A DNA stretch of 64,000 bases from an uncultured Veillonellaceae bacterium (GCA_902801565.1 CADCIX010000005.1:16020-80019); one strand, 5' to 3'; counted from the first letter of the stretch, positions 7,247 to 17,002 are shown. Program-made: numbers and translations. Notes: generated by a model from the letters alone, not told the origin.

Positions 7247-9100
7247 ATGCTCAAAATTTCAGCCTGCGTCATTGTAAAAAACGAAGAGAAAAATTTGCCC
7301 CGATGGATTGAGGGGGTCAAGGATATTGTCGATGAAATGATTGTTGTGGATACGGGTTCGACAGATATGACGGTGGAAATTGCAAGAGAAGCGGGAGCCA
7401 GGGTATACAGTTTCCCTTGGACCGGGGACTTTTCGGCGGCGAAGAACTATGCGCTGTCCAAGGCCACCGGTTCCTGGATTGTATTCCTGGACGCGGACGA
7501 GTACTTTGTTCCGGAGTCCCAAAAACGGCTGCGGGGTGTTCTCCAGAAGTGGGATAGGAATCGACACATCGTGGGGCTAATGACACCCCTTTATAACATC
7601 AACGTGGATGACGGGGATTCAATCATTGGTTCCATGATGCAGCTCCGGCTGTTCCGCAATCTTCCGCATCTTCGCTATAGGGGGCGTATCCATGAAGTCC
7701 TGAAACTGAAGGAGGGCATGTCTGGCGATACCAGGGAGGCAGACCTGGTCATCCATCATACAGGATATTCGACGAGCGTTCTTCGTGCGAAGCATGAGCG
7801 CAATCTGAAGATTCTTCTGGCAGAAGCAGAGGCTGCCGGTGGTGAGAGTGCGAAATCCTATTACTATCTGTCTACCACCTATTTCGGCCTTGGAGAGAAT
7901 GAGAAGGCTATTCATTATGCGAAACTTGCTGTGGCAAGCAAAGGCGTAGTTGCCAAGGAGATCGACTATATCACGCAATACGATATTTGGTATCGTGCAG
8001 CGAAAAATCTCAATGCACCCTATGAGGAACTCAGGGACATCGTAAATCAGGCACTAACTCTTATTCCGGATCATGCGGACTTTCTCTGGGAGTCGGTCAA
8101 CCTTGACTTTGATCATGAGGAATATGTTGCTGTAGAGCCGAAGCTCGTGAAGATTATTCGGCAGGCGAAGGATCCCAATCTTGCCAAGAAATACCTCACG
8201 ACCATCTACAAGAAACTCCCGAAACTCTATGCTATGCTGGGGCTTCTCAGAACGCTTCAGGGACGCACGGAGGAGGCTGTTGCGGCCTATGGCAAATCTA
8301 TCCAGAAGGAGCCGGAGAGCAAGGCGGTTTTGGAGAAGTTGCTGGATATTCTTTATCTGCATTCGGAGGAAGAAGCTATTCACGTTCTGGATGGGCTCTA
8401 CGACAAGGAAAGGGACAGGGAATTCCTTGTGAAATGTTTCTCAAAGCGTCCGAGAGATCTGCTCTATCTCACCTATGCGCATCCAGAGGAGGGAAGCTAC
8501 GAGTGGCGCATGTGCAAGGGGGAATATCTTGATGCGGCGAGGATGTGTGCATTCTACCTTGCTTCCCATAGGGAAAACATGACTCCCGATGTTGCCATTG
8601 CAGTGCGGGATCTTTCCCTTGCCCTGTCCCATTGCTCGGCTCAGGAATTTGCAGATGCGGGGGATATGGTTTCCCTGCTTCCGGAGACCTTTGCCGACTG
8701 TCTGCGCCGGTTCCACGGAGGAGATATGACCTTGACGGAAAGACATCTGGAGACTTTCTGCACACTGCGTCGGGAGCTTTTTCGATACGGACGGAGAGAG
8801 GTGGTCTCCCGTGCTGTTCTCCTTGCCTCCGATTTCAGCACGGATGTGGTCATGGAGACGGCAGCGCTTCTTGGGAAGAAAGGTGCCTGGGAGGACGCCT
8901 TTGCGCTGTACCAGACCATTCCCGCCGACAGCCCGGCGGTCACCGGGGAGTTCTGGTACCGGGTGGGGCTGTGCTTTTTCTATGGGAAGGAAACGGAGAC
9001 AGCGAAGGAATGCTTTGCCAAGGCGCGAGAGTTGGGCTGTGACCTTCCGGAGATGGAATGGTACCTTGCATGGTGCGGCGATGAGGTGAGCGAGGGATGA
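7247..9100 (+). CDS. GT2 glycosyltransferase with C-terminal TPR-like repeats
   Basis: This 617-aa protein opens with a GT2 domain of the SunS/WcaA-type: ISACVIVKNEEKNLPRW, then IVVDTGSTD and the DxD motif FLDADE near residue 82. Residues from about 200 onwards are helical repeats of TPR character (for example KSYYYLSTTYFGLGENEKA), ending with a typical TPR near 580-610. Proteins of this layout often glycosylate peptides or proteins, SunS (S-glycosyltransferase) being the best-known relative. Here it sits between two flagellin genes and overlaps the next, related glycosyltransferase by 4 bases (ATGA at 9097), so the two are translationally coupled. Flagellin glycosylation is the natural inference; the sugar is unknown. 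Confidence 0.82.
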   Translation: MLKISACVIVKNEEKNLPRWIEGVKDIVDEMIVVDTGSTDMTVEIAREAGARVYSFPWTGDFSAAKNYALSKATGSWIVFLDADEYFVPESQKRLRGVLQKWDRNRHIVGLMTPLYNINVDDGDSIIGSMMQLRLFRNLPHLRYRGRIHEVLKLKEGMSGDTREADLVIHHTGYSTSVLRAKHERNLKILLAEAEAAGGESAKSYYYLSTTYFGLGENEKAIHYAKLAVASKGVVAKEIDYITQYDIWYRAAKNLNAPYEELRDIVNQALTLIPDHADFLWESVNLDFDHEEYVAVEPKLVKIIRQAKDPNLAKKYLTTIYKKLPKLYAMLGLLRTLQGRTEEAVAAYGKSIQKEPESKAVLEKLLDILYLHSEEEAIHVLDGLYDKERDREFLVKCFSKRPRDLLYLTYAHPEEGSYEWRMCKGEYLDAARMCAFYLASHRENMTPDVAIAVRDLSLALSHCSAQEFADAGDMVSLLPETFADCLRRFHGGDMTLTERHLETFCTLRRELFRYGRREVVSRAVLLASDFSTDVVMETAALLGKKGAWEDAFALYQTIPADSPAVTGEFWYRVGLCFFYGKETETAKECFAKARELGCDLPEMEWYLAWCGDEVSEG

Positions 9101-11583
9101 GGATTTCTGCCTGTGTTATTGTGAAAAACGAGGAGAAGAATCTGCCACGATGGGCAGAAAGTGTCCGTGTTGCTGCGGATGAGATGATTGTGGTGGACAC
9201 GGGCTCTGCCGACAAGACGGTTGCCCTTGCGGAGTCCTTCGGGGCGAAGGTCTTCCATTTTGCATGGCGAAATGATTTTGCGGCAGCGAAGAACTTTGCT
9301 ATCGGGAAAGCCACAGGGGACTGGATCCTGTTCCTCGATGCAGACGAGGCATTCAGCGAGGAGGCGCGGGGGAAAGTGCGTCCTTTTCTGGAGGGAGTGG
9401 ACGACAAGCGGCAGATCATTGGCGTGGAGAGTCCCCTTTGGAACGTGGATGCGGATGACGGGAACCGGGTACTGGACCGCATTTTTCAGCGCAGGATTTT
9501 CCGGCGGCTGCCGGATCTTCGCTATCGGGGAAGGATCCACGAGGATCTTTTCTACGATTCCCCGGAGGAGGGCATCTTTGCGGAAAGCGACCTCCTGATC
9601 TACCATACGGGGTATTCGCCCCGCCTCATGCCCGGGAAGACCGAGCGCAATCTTGCCATGCTGCAGGAGGAGATGAGGGGTAGCGGCGAGAGCATGGAGC
9701 TCTTCCCCTATCTTGCCACGACATACTACCATAAGAAGGATTATGACAAGACGGTGTATTATGCAAGGCGTTTCGTGGAGAGCAAGGGGGCAAGGGAACA
9801 TCGGATGTTCGTGCGCCAGTACGGGCTTTGGTTGCTTGCGGAGGACGAGCGGGGTGCATCGGAGGAGACGAAGGAGGGCATTCTTCGCAAGGCTCTGGCG
9901 GCACTGCCGGATCATCCGGACTTTCTGGCGGAGCAGGTGATATTCCTTTCCAAGCGGCAGGACCATGCAGGGGTTGTGCAAACCATGGAGCGGCTGTTGG
10001 AGCGGATGCGGGACAAGGTACTCATGAAAAAGTACGATTCCACCGTGGACACAAGGCTTCCCTTTCTTCACTATCTCTATGGTGTCTCTTGTGCTGCGTT
10101 GGGGGAGCGGGAGAAGGCGACGGAAAGCATTGTGAAGGCACTCAGGGCATTTCCCTACAAGCCTTACATACTCAAGTCGTTTCTCTCCCTCTTCGAAGGG
10201 GACAGAGAGAGAGTCATCCCCTATCTCCTTTCCGTGTACAACGTCAACAACGGGCGGGACAGGGCATTCCTGGACGAACAGCTGGCAGGGGATGGATGTG
10301 AAAAGCAAACGTATGATGCAGAGCAGATGGCCGAATGCCTTTGGCGCATGAAAGATGCCGATTTTCCTGGTCTTTGCGACAGAATTGACGAGTTATCCGT
10401 TCTTTTGCTTGCAGCGACCAAATGCTTTCATGCGGGACAATATTCCGATGCCATCCTGCATATAGACAGATGGCGTGAACTGTACAGGGCTATATCGAGA
10501 TTGAAACCGAACCGGATGGTATTTTATGCGGAAGTTTCAAAGTACCAGGGAATTGCGTATTACAAACTGGGGGAACTGGCATTGGCCCAACGCATTTTTT
10601 CGGAGTACGGCCTGGGTGCCAATGACGAGGAGACACAGTTTTATTATGGAAACACAGAGTACCGCTTGGGAAATTACGGGCAGGCATTGGCCAAGTACGA
10701 AAACGCAATCCGCATCAAAAAAAGCTTGCAGGAGGCATTCATCAACTCCGGTCTGTCGCTTTGCAAACTGGGGTATGCAGAAGAGGCGCGAAAGCTGTTT
10801 GCCGATGCGGACGAATCCTTTTGCCGCGAGATATTTTCCGTGGGTCAATTGAAGGAATTGCTGCATCATGACATATCTTTGGGAGAGGGGATTGATATTT
10901 ACGGCATTCCCATCTTCATCAATTCCCGTGACAGGATGGATTGCTTGCGGCAATTGGTTTCTTGGCTGTCGGGGGCCGGATACCGCAACGTCTATGTCCT
11001 GGACAATGCTTCCACTTATCCCCGGCTGCTTGAGTATTATGAGGAATTGGAGCAATGCGGGCAGGCGAAGGTGATCCGGCTGGAGGCCAATCTGGGCCAT
11101 ACAGCCCTTTGGAACAGCGGCATTCTGAACCGCTTGCAAATTGTATCTCCATATGTCTATACGGATTCCGATGTGCTCCCCGGCGAGGAATGCCCGATGA
11201 ATGTGCTCCAATCCTTGGTGGACATATTGGTGAGGCATCCGTATCTTGACAAGGTGGGCCTGGGGCTGAGGACAGATGACATTACCTTTTATGATGCGGA
11301 AAAAGTGCAGGAATGGGAGAGCCGGTTTTACCGTATTCCATTGGAGCCGGAGGTTTTCTTTGGCGCGGTGGACACGACCTTTGCCCTGTACCGGAATATA
11401 TACCATTATTCGTTGCTTGCGTCTGCAAGGACAACGGGAAATTTGACGGCACGTCACTTGCCGTGGTATTACGACTACGATCATCTGCCGGAGGATGAGG
11501 CGTACTACATGAAACATGCCAACCAGTCGTCTACTGTGGCACAAACATATAAGTCATCAAAACGCGATTCCCACAGTACCTAA
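9097..11583 (+). CDS. Bifunctional-looking glycosyltransferase: GT2 + TPR + second GT-A domain
   Basis: This 828-aa protein begins with the same GT2 module as the preceding gene (ISACVIVKNEEKNLPRW, IVVDTGSAD, FLDADE near residue 82), continues with TPR-like helical repeats (about 190-580, including LGANDEETQFYYGNTEYRLG), and ends with a second glycosyltransferase-like domain (about 600-828). That second domain starts IPIFINSRDRMDCLRQL, has VLDNAS and a YTDSDVLP segment that could serve as its DxD. Two catalytic domains could add two sugars in sequence. It overlaps the upstream gene (ATGA) and is followed by the sigma-28-like promoter of flagellin 2. A role in flagellin glycan assembly is inferred from position. 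Confidence 0.8.
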   Translation: MRISACVIVKNEEKNLPRWAESVRVAADEMIVVDTGSADKTVALAESFGAKVFHFAWRNDFAAAKNFAIGKATGDWILFLDADEAFSEEARGKVRPFLEGVDDKRQIIGVESPLWNVDADDGNRVLDRIFQRRIFRRLPDLRYRGRIHEDLFYDSPEEGIFAESDLLIYHTGYSPRLMPGKTERNLAMLQEEMRGSGESMELFPYLATTYYHKKDYDKTVYYARRFVESKGAREHRMFVRQYGLWLLAEDERGASEETKEGILRKALAALPDHPDFLAEQVIFLSKRQDHAGVVQTMERLLERMRDKVLMKKYDSTVDTRLPFLHYLYGVSCAALGEREKATESIVKALRAFPYKPYILKSFLSLFEGDRERVIPYLLSVYNVNNGRDRAFLDEQLAGDGCEKQTYDAEQMAECLWRMKDADFPGLCDRIDELSVLLLAATKCFHAGQYSDAILHIDRWRELYRAISRLKPNRMVFYAEVSKYQGIAYYKLGELALAQRIFSEYGLGANDEETQFYYGNTEYRLGNYGQALAKYENAIRIKKSLQEAFINSGLSLCKLGYAEEARKLFADADESFCREIFSVGQLKELLHHDISLGEGIDIYGIPIFINSRDRMDCLRQLVSWLSGAGYRNVYVLDNASTYPRLLEYYEELEQCGQAKVIRLEANLGHTALWNSGILNRLQIVSPYVYTDSDVLPGEECPMNVLQSLVDILVRHPYLDKVGLGLRTDDITFYDAEKVQEWESRFYRIPLEPEVFFGAVDTTFALYRNIYHYSLLASARTTGNLTARHLPWYYDYDHLPEDEAYYMKHANQSSTVAQTYKSSKRDSHST

Positions 11584-11591
11584 GAAATGGC

Positions 11592-11619
11592 TTAAGAAAT
11601 TTGCATGGAAATACGATAT
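11592..11619 (+). promoter_or_regulatory. Sigma-28-like promoter for flagellins 2 and 3
   Basis: TTAAGAAA (11592-11599) and TACGATAT (11612-11619) resemble the sigma-28 elements found before flagellin 1, with a spacer of 12 instead of 11 bases. It is weaker than the flagellin 1 promoters, which suggests lower expression. It probably serves both flagellin 2 and flagellin 3, as no terminator lies between them. Confidence 0.65.
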
Positions 11620-11665
11620 ATATACGATAGGATAAAAGTACAACAATCAAAGGTGGTGACCGCGA

Positions 11666-13543
11666 ATGGCAATGTCGGTTTTGTACAGCTCGTCCTCCAT
11701 GTCTGCGCTGGGTGAACTGAACAAGAATTCGAATGCGCTGGCAAAGGATTTGAAGAAAGTATCGACCGGCATGCGGGTGAACGGCGCCGGGGATGATGCG
11801 GCGGGGTATTCCATCTCGGAAAAGATGAGGGTGCAGCTTCGCGGGCTGGAGCAGGATGTGCGGAATGTCCAGAACGGGCAGAAGCTTCTTCGGACGGCGG
11901 AGGGGGCTGTGGCATCCACGGTGGACATCCTGCGGACGATGAAGGAGAAGGCGCTGAATGCCGCCAACGATACGAACACGGATGATGACCGTGCCATCAT
12001 CCAGAAGGAGATCGACCGCCTTGTGGATCAGGTGGACGAGAATGCCTACATTACCTATAACGGAAAGTATATCCTCAATATCCCCGGCTATACGGTTCCC
12101 ATGGCAGACGAAAGCGACGATTCCGTGGAGGCGGCCATCGTGAGAGCCCTTCACAGCGAGTGGTTCCAGAGTTGCCTGGACCTTCTGGGCGAGTCCTTTG
12201 ACATGAGCTTTGACGAGAGCGGCACGACGGTGAACACCATCAATGTGGAGTTTGGCAATGACGGGGGAAATGCGCTGGCCTATGTCTCCCATACCTATAA
12301 CACGGCCACGGGCGAGACTACGGGGCTGCTCCTGCATATCAACATGGACTATTATGGGCAGCTCAACACCAAGGATGTGAATGGCTCGACGGCAACGGCA
12401 GGTGCGGGCTATCTTGACCGCACACTGGCTCATGAACTCACCCATGCACTCATGGCGGCAAACATTACACATTTTGATTCGCTTCCCCTGTATGTCATGG
12501 AGGGCATGGCAGAGCTTGTCCATGGGATTGATGATCAGCGCACGGGTTCCATCCTGAACTATGCACAAAAGAGCAAGGCAGCAGATACCGCCAATGTGCT
12601 GGCGAATTCCGGCAATTACAAATCGGGGGAGGAACCCTATGCCATTGGCTATACCCTGCTCCATTACATGGCGAAGAACGGAGCTGCCAGCACGGGAAAG
12701 TCGCAGCTTCAGGTCATCAAGGATTTCATGAAGGAATTGGACGATTCCACCGTTGGCGGGATGACTGCCTACGATGCTGCGATCAATACTGCCACAGGGG
12801 GGCTTTTCGCGGACTCTTCGGCTCTGACATCGGCATATATCACTGATGTGACAAATAATGGAGGAAATGGGACAGCTGCAGATGCGGTGCGCTTCCTGAA
12901 GGATTATTGTGGCATTGTGATGTACAATGCCGATACCGGGTCGGCCACCGGCTCGGACATGGGAGGCAGTGTTACCAAGACAGCGGAGAGCATTGTCCCC
13001 GAGGAGGGCCCCACATCGAAATGGACCTTGCCGACCTCTGTCTCCACAACCTTCGTGGGCGGGTTGACTGCCATCTGGCCCAGCGAATACGTGGACCTGC
13101 TTGGAGGCATCACCAGCAAGGAGGAAGGTTCCCCCGGCGTGATGTACCTGCAGGTCGGCACGAAGGCGAATCAGACGACGATGATCTCCTTTGGCGATAT
13201 GCGGGCGAAGGCTTTGGGCCTCCGGGATGCGGCGGGGAACACCATCAGCGTCAATCCGCGGGAGAATGCGGAAAAGGCAATCGACATCTTCGATGCTGCC
13301 CTTGACAAGGCCTTGGAGGAACAGACGAACATCGGGGCCCTGCAGGTCAGGCTTTCCTATACTGCGGACAACCTTACAACGGCCAACGAGAATACCCAGG
13401 GTGCGGAATCCGTCATCCGTGATGCGGATATGGCGAAGGAAATGGCCTCTTATACGAGGTCCAATGTCCTGCAACAGGCGGCACAATCCATGCTGGCGCA
13501 GGCAAACCAGAACCTGTCTGCTGTGCTTGCGTTGCTTCAGTAA
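11666..13543 (+). CDS. Flagellinolysin-type flagellin with zinc metalloprotease insert
   Basis: This 625-aa flagellin has an N-terminal D0/D1 region (1-135, STGMRVNGAGDDAAGYSI) and a C-terminal one (about 530-625, RDADMAKEM, ending ALLQ). The variable region between them contains a gluzincin signature: HELTH at residues 256-260, then exactly 18 residues, then Glu279 within MEGMAE. H256 and H260 would bind zinc, E257 would be the catalytic base and E279 the third ligand. The segment around it (about 140-430) has the helix content of a small metallopeptidase. Proteolytic flagellins of this kind (flagellinolysins) are known from Clostridium haemolyticum and other phyla and assemble into filaments with protease activity. 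The Shine-Dalgarno AGGTGG lies upstream of the ATG at 11666. Flagellin 3 follows after 42 bases. Confidence 0.88.
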   Translation: MAMSVLYSSSSMSALGELNKNSNALAKDLKKVSTGMRVNGAGDDAAGYSISEKMRVQLRGLEQDVRNVQNGQKLLRTAEGAVASTVDILRTMKEKALNAANDTNTDDDRAIIQKEIDRLVDQVDENAYITYNGKYILNIPGYTVPMADESDDSVEAAIVRALHSEWFQSCLDLLGESFDMSFDESGTTVNTINVEFGNDGGNALAYVSHTYNTATGETTGLLLHINMDYYGQLNTKDVNGSTATAGAGYLDRTLAHELTHALMAANITHFDSLPLYVMEGMAELVHGIDDQRTGSILNYAQKSKAADTANVLANSGNYKSGEEPYAIGYTLLHYMAKNGAASTGKSQLQVIKDFMKELDDSTVGGMTAYDAAINTATGGLFADSSALTSAYITDVTNNGGNGTAADAVRFLKDYCGIVMYNADTGSATGSDMGGSVTKTAESIVPEEGPTSKWTLPTSVSTTFVGGLTAIWPSEYVDLLGGITSKEEGSPGVMYLQVGTKANQTTMISFGDMRAKALGLRDAAGNTISVNPRENAEKAIDIFDAALDKALEEQTNIGALQVRLSYTADNLTTANENTQGAESVIRDADMAKEMASYTRSNVLQQAAQSMLAQANQNLSAVLALLQ

Positions 13544-13585
13544 ACATGGCTTCCAATCTTTTCACATAGAAAGAGGCTTGATGAT

Positions 13586-16500
13586 ATGGCGATGACAGTC
13601 CTGAATAACACAGCGTCAATGATGACCTTGGGAGAGCTCAACAAAAACATCACCCAGGTCGGCAAGGAACTTGCGAGGATTTCCAGCGGGCAGAGGATCC
13701 GGGGAGCAGGAGATGGGGCGTCCGAGTATGCCATTTCAGAGAAAATGAGGGTGCGCATTCGTGCCTTGGACCAGGACAAGCAGAATGTGCAAACAGGGGC
13801 GAACCTCTTGCAGATTGCGGCAGGAGCAATCCAGGAACAGATGGATATCATGAAGAAAATCAAGGAAAAGGTGCTTGATGCCGCCAATGACAGCAATACA
13901 GATATTGACAGGGCAACGATACAGAAGGAAATCACCCATGGATTGAAACAGATAGAGACAATCGCCTATGATACGACCTACAACGGAAAGCACATCCTTC
14001 TGGGAAGCGAAACCTATGGGGAGAAGGTTCTCGATGAGTGGGATGAGAGTCATATTGAGAAGATTCTTTTGGGGCAAAGGGTTGAGTGGGAAATTCTGTC
14101 GGGAGGAACGCAGGATGTTGACGGAAGTTCCCTGGACATCATTCCCGATGATTTTCCGGAACTCGATGGGGTGCAGGGGCCGTTTGCCGTTTTTGAGCCT
14201 TACCATGCCGGAAGATTGACATCGATTGACAGCCTTTCCATATTCTCGAATTACAATATGAATTATTTCAGCGGCGGGGAAAACGGGACGCCGAACCACG
14301 TGATTGTGGATCTTTCCTCCTATGGCAGCGTGGAGGAGTTGGATGGTGTTGGCTTTGTGGTAGGCGACTCGTCCAACAGGCTCACATATATCCTGACAAC
14401 GGATCCCGATGCCCGCTTCAACAATAGCGCGAACAATACGGTCTTTGGAATCAATTACCAAAATTCCACCACGAAGAACAGCAATTACAAGATGATTGAT
14501 ATCAGTGGATGCAATGAGGTCTGGGAGGTGGCGGAAAAAATCAAATCGGCTTCCTACACTTATTTCGATACGGAGCGTGATGGGGAGAAGATAACCTTCA
14601 AGACGAAGGATGGGTATCTGTCCGATTTGGCGGAGACGAACAATAATCGCACCATTGTCAGTGCTGAGGCCAGCAATGCCGATACAAGGGAAGTAATCAT
14701 TCAGCAATATTCTCCTGCGGGCACTACAACTGTATCGGAAAGAAAGACTGGTACGTATACGGCCGGCAGCACAGGAAGGGTGCCATCTCCGAACACCTTG
14801 GGCGGTGGGGAAATGAAGATTACAAACCCTGACAATGAGCCGGACATCACGCCTCAGGACGGCAAGTCCCCATGGCTGGAAATGAATGTCAGCGGTGTTG
14901 CGGCGGGAACCGGCATAACCATTCATGGTCCGAGCGGCACGGCGTATCTGCAATTTTCCTCGGATTCGTCCGAATTGTCGCGTGTTACGGGTACAAATGG
15001 TTACTCTACGGGTGTTTACAGCGTGGGCACATCCTATAGCGGATCTTTTTCCTTGGCGGGTCTTAACCTGACGATGTCCGGGGGAACACTGAAACTGGAG
15101 GTGCCTTTACGGGCGAATGTTCCGGTGGAGAATGGCAAATATTCCGTGACGGAGGGGATATCCACGTCATATACTTATTATGATTCGAAGGAACAGGAAA
15201 TCCCTGAGGTGCCGGAAGTGAAGGCCACCTATGAGTTCAGGGCGGTAAAGACGCTCAATGATATCGACAACAAGAGGGATGCGGGGGATCCTACTTACGC
15301 GACATATAAGATTGATCTGGGTCCATACGTTGGCAGTACCGACATGAACAAACTCGACAGTCTTATCAACGACATGACGGGCAAGGCACTCAAGTATTTT
15401 AGTTCAAAACAGTATTATTATGGCTACAATTACGTTACATATCAGTTCAAGGACTCGGATATGGAAGCGGATGAATTTTCCAAAACGGATTTAAATGGCA
15501 GGAGCGTGCGCTTTTATGGCGTGGCGGAACAAATTTCCGGAGCGACGCAGATTGATTTGGCACCTTTGCGCACGGCGGTAAAGAACGGAACATCCATCGA
15601 CCAGGCCATGAAGGATCTTTTGACATCGACGATGCTCCGTGCCACATCCACCAGTGATGGGGTTTTGATTCGCGTGCCGGATGAACTCACTGGAACCAAG
15701 GGCAACAGCACATCGACGCAGCAATATGTAACAGCCAGTGAGGGATGTGTCTTGAGTCATTACGATGTGGATTTCAAGACATATCTTGAGAACAATCCGG
15801 GTTTGAAAGTGCCGGACGATTTGTACGGCAAGGGATTTCGGGTTTATTGTGCATCGGATCCGGACCAATGGTTCAATTTCACGTTTACCGGCAATGTCAT
15901 AGAGGGGCAGGAGGACAAACCGGAGCTTGAGGATGTGCCGGATGTAAAAAACATATTTGTTGATATATCGGAAGCGGAAGATGCGGCATCCCTTGTGGTT
16001 GCTATCCGTAACAGCGCAGAGACGCAGCTGGATGAGATCAATCACTACATTCACATTGAGGCAAACCCTTCCAGTGGAATCCTGACCATTTACGATGATC
16101 GCCCCTTCAATCCGAAAGACGATCCCAGGCTCCAGCAATATCCGGAAAAGCTCAGGGAAAAAGGGGCAAAGATCATGGATGGCGTGATGGACTATCTGGG
16201 AAAGACGTTCATCAATCTTTACCTTGATGAAACTGTTGTCGAGCACAAGGTGCGTTCCATTCTCAAGAAGTCCGAGGGCATTATCATCCATGACACGGAC
16301 AAGGCGAGCATGAATATCCATCTCAGGATCCCGCGCATGACACTTGACCAGATATTCGAGTACCCTCCGGGGGAAATGAAACTGGAGGATTTCAATGTCA
16401 TGACCAAGGAAATGCGGGATAAATTGCTGGGAAAGAATTCCGGGAGCGGAGGCGGTGCGGCGGAGAAGGGATTTCTTGACACTGCCATTGAATATATGGC

Positions 16501-16729
16501 GGATGCCAATACGCTTATTGGAGCGCAAATGGCCCGACTGGACCATACCTTCAGCAATCTTGTTTCTGCGTCCGAGAACACGATAGCATCGGAATCAGTG
16601 ATTCGTGATGCCGATATGGCAAAAGAAATAGTGGAGTACACAAAGGCAAATATTCTCATGCAGGGTGCACAGGGCATGCTGTCCCAAGCCAATCAGAATG
16701 CCAGTGGTGTCCTGGGGTTGCTACAGTGA
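13586..16729 (+). CDS. Flagellin 3, giant (1047 aa)
   Basis: The ends identify it as a flagellin: N-terminal SSGQRIRGAGDGASEYAISE at about 32-51 and C-terminal RDADMAKEIVEY with final GLLQ. The usual DDAAG of the D1 signature is replaced by DGASE, so it is a divergent paralogue. The central 750 to 800 residues are unlike flagellins 1 and 2. They contain Ser/Thr/Gly-rich beta-strand-like sequence (about 380-520) and a more helical acidic section (about 760-930); I recognise no enzymatic motif. At 1047 aa it is one of the longer flagellins. The gene is downstream of flagellin 2 with AGAGG before the ATG and no promoter of its own in the 42-bp gap, so it is likely co-transcribed. It may be a minor or specialised filament component. 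Confidence 0.88.
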   Translation: MAMTVLNNTASMMTLGELNKNITQVGKELARISSGQRIRGAGDGASEYAISEKMRVRIRALDQDKQNVQTGANLLQIAAGAIQEQMDIMKKIKEKVLDAANDSNTDIDRATIQKEITHGLKQIETIAYDTTYNGKHILLGSETYGEKVLDEWDESHIEKILLGQRVEWEILSGGTQDVDGSSLDIIPDDFPELDGVQGPFAVFEPYHAGRLTSIDSLSIFSNYNMNYFSGGENGTPNHVIVDLSSYGSVEELDGVGFVVGDSSNRLTYILTTDPDARFNNSANNTVFGINYQNSTTKNSNYKMIDISGCNEVWEVAEKIKSASYTYFDTERDGEKITFKTKDGYLSDLAETNNNRTIVSAEASNADTREVIIQQYSPAGTTTVSERKTGTYTAGSTGRVPSPNTLGGGEMKITNPDNEPDITPQDGKSPWLEMNVSGVAAGTGITIHGPSGTAYLQFSSDSSELSRVTGTNGYSTGVYSVGTSYSGSFSLAGLNLTMSGGTLKLEVPLRANVPVENGKYSVTEGISTSYTYYDSKEQEIPEVPEVKATYEFRAVKTLNDIDNKRDAGDPTYATYKIDLGPYVGSTDMNKLDSLINDMTGKALKYFSSKQYYYGYNYVTYQFKDSDMEADEFSKTDLNGRSVRFYGVAEQISGATQIDLAPLRTAVKNGTSIDQAMKDLLTSTMLRATSTSDGVLIRVPDELTGTKGNSTSTQQYVTASEGCVLSHYDVDFKTYLENNPGLKVPDDLYGKGFRVYCASDPDQWFNFTFTGNVIEGQEDKPELEDVPDVKNIFVDISEAEDAASLVVAIRNSAETQLDEINHYIHIEANPSSGILTIYDDRPFNPKDDPRLQQYPEKLREKGAKIMDGVMDYLGKTFINLYLDETVVEHKVRSILKKSEGIIIHDTDKASMNIHLRIPRMTLDQIFEYPPGEMKLEDFNVMTKEMRDKLLGKNSGSGGGAAEKGFLDTAIEYMADANTLIGAQMARLDHTFSNLVSASENTIASESVIRDADMAKEIVEYTKANILMQGAQGMLSQANQNASGVLGLLQ

Positions 16730-16833
16730 ATGCCTCTTTGGCGACAAAATGATGGATGGGAATGGAAGAGACCGCCATTATGGCGGCCTCCGAGGTATAC
16801 GGTTATATCCTCCCTCTGCATCGGCACAAGCGG

Positions 16834-16929
16834 TTATTTGTGACGATACTTCCTTCTCTGTGCCTCAATCCAATGGTATACGTAGCAGGCAACTACGCCC
16901 GAAAGGACGGACATAAAGAAACCAAACAA
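16834..16929 (-). CDS. Small hydrophobic peptide, type I toxin-like (31 aa)
   Basis: On the minus strand a 31-codon ORF starts with TTG at 16929, 8 bases after a perfect AGGAGG (16943-16938). An overlapping in-frame GTG at 16938 lies inside the Shine-Dalgarno and is less likely. The peptide has one transmembrane-length hydrophobic segment with aromatic residues (FGFFMSVLSGVVACYVYHW) and a strongly basic tail (QRRKYRHK). This architecture is typical of type I toxin/holin-like micropeptides of Firmicutes. A minus-strand promoter lies just upstream (16987-16959), and a GC-rich hairpin (16786-16772) may end the roughly 180-nt message. Toxicity is not demonstrated, and no antisense antitoxin RNA overlapping it is obvious. 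Confidence 0.55.
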   Translation of the reverse strand: MFGFFMSVLSGVVACYVYHWIEAQRRKYRHK

Positions 16930-16958
16930 CTGGCTCACCTCCTTTAGAGGCTATGAGA

Positions 16959-16987
16959 ATTATAGCATTGACTTCAGGACATAGCAA
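16959..16987 (-). promoter_or_regulatory. Minus-strand sigma-A promoter for the small peptide
   Basis: Read on the minus strand, TTGCTA (16987-16982) and TATAAT (16964-16959) are 17 bases apart. It overlaps, back to back, the + strand promoter at 16968-16996. Confidence 0.65.
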
Positions 16988-16996
16988 CGGTATAAT
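16968..16996 (+). promoter_or_regulatory. Plus-strand sigma-A promoter for a short RNA
   Basis: TTGACT (16968-16973), 17 bases, TATAAT (16991-16996) is near-consensus. It overlaps the divergent minus-strand promoter, so the two probably compete for RNA polymerase. Confidence 0.72.
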
Positions 16997-17002
16997 ATAG
17001 AT

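Noticed and set aside
11531..13486. Minus-strand ORF of 651 codons opposite the proteolytic flagellin
   Set aside because: It is antisense to well-supported flagellin sequence, is rich in Arg, His and Ile, and shows no motif.
16756..16947. 63-codon + strand ORF after flagellin 3
   Set aside because: It has no Shine-Dalgarno and lies antisense to the better-supported 31-aa peptide with an ideal AGGAGG.
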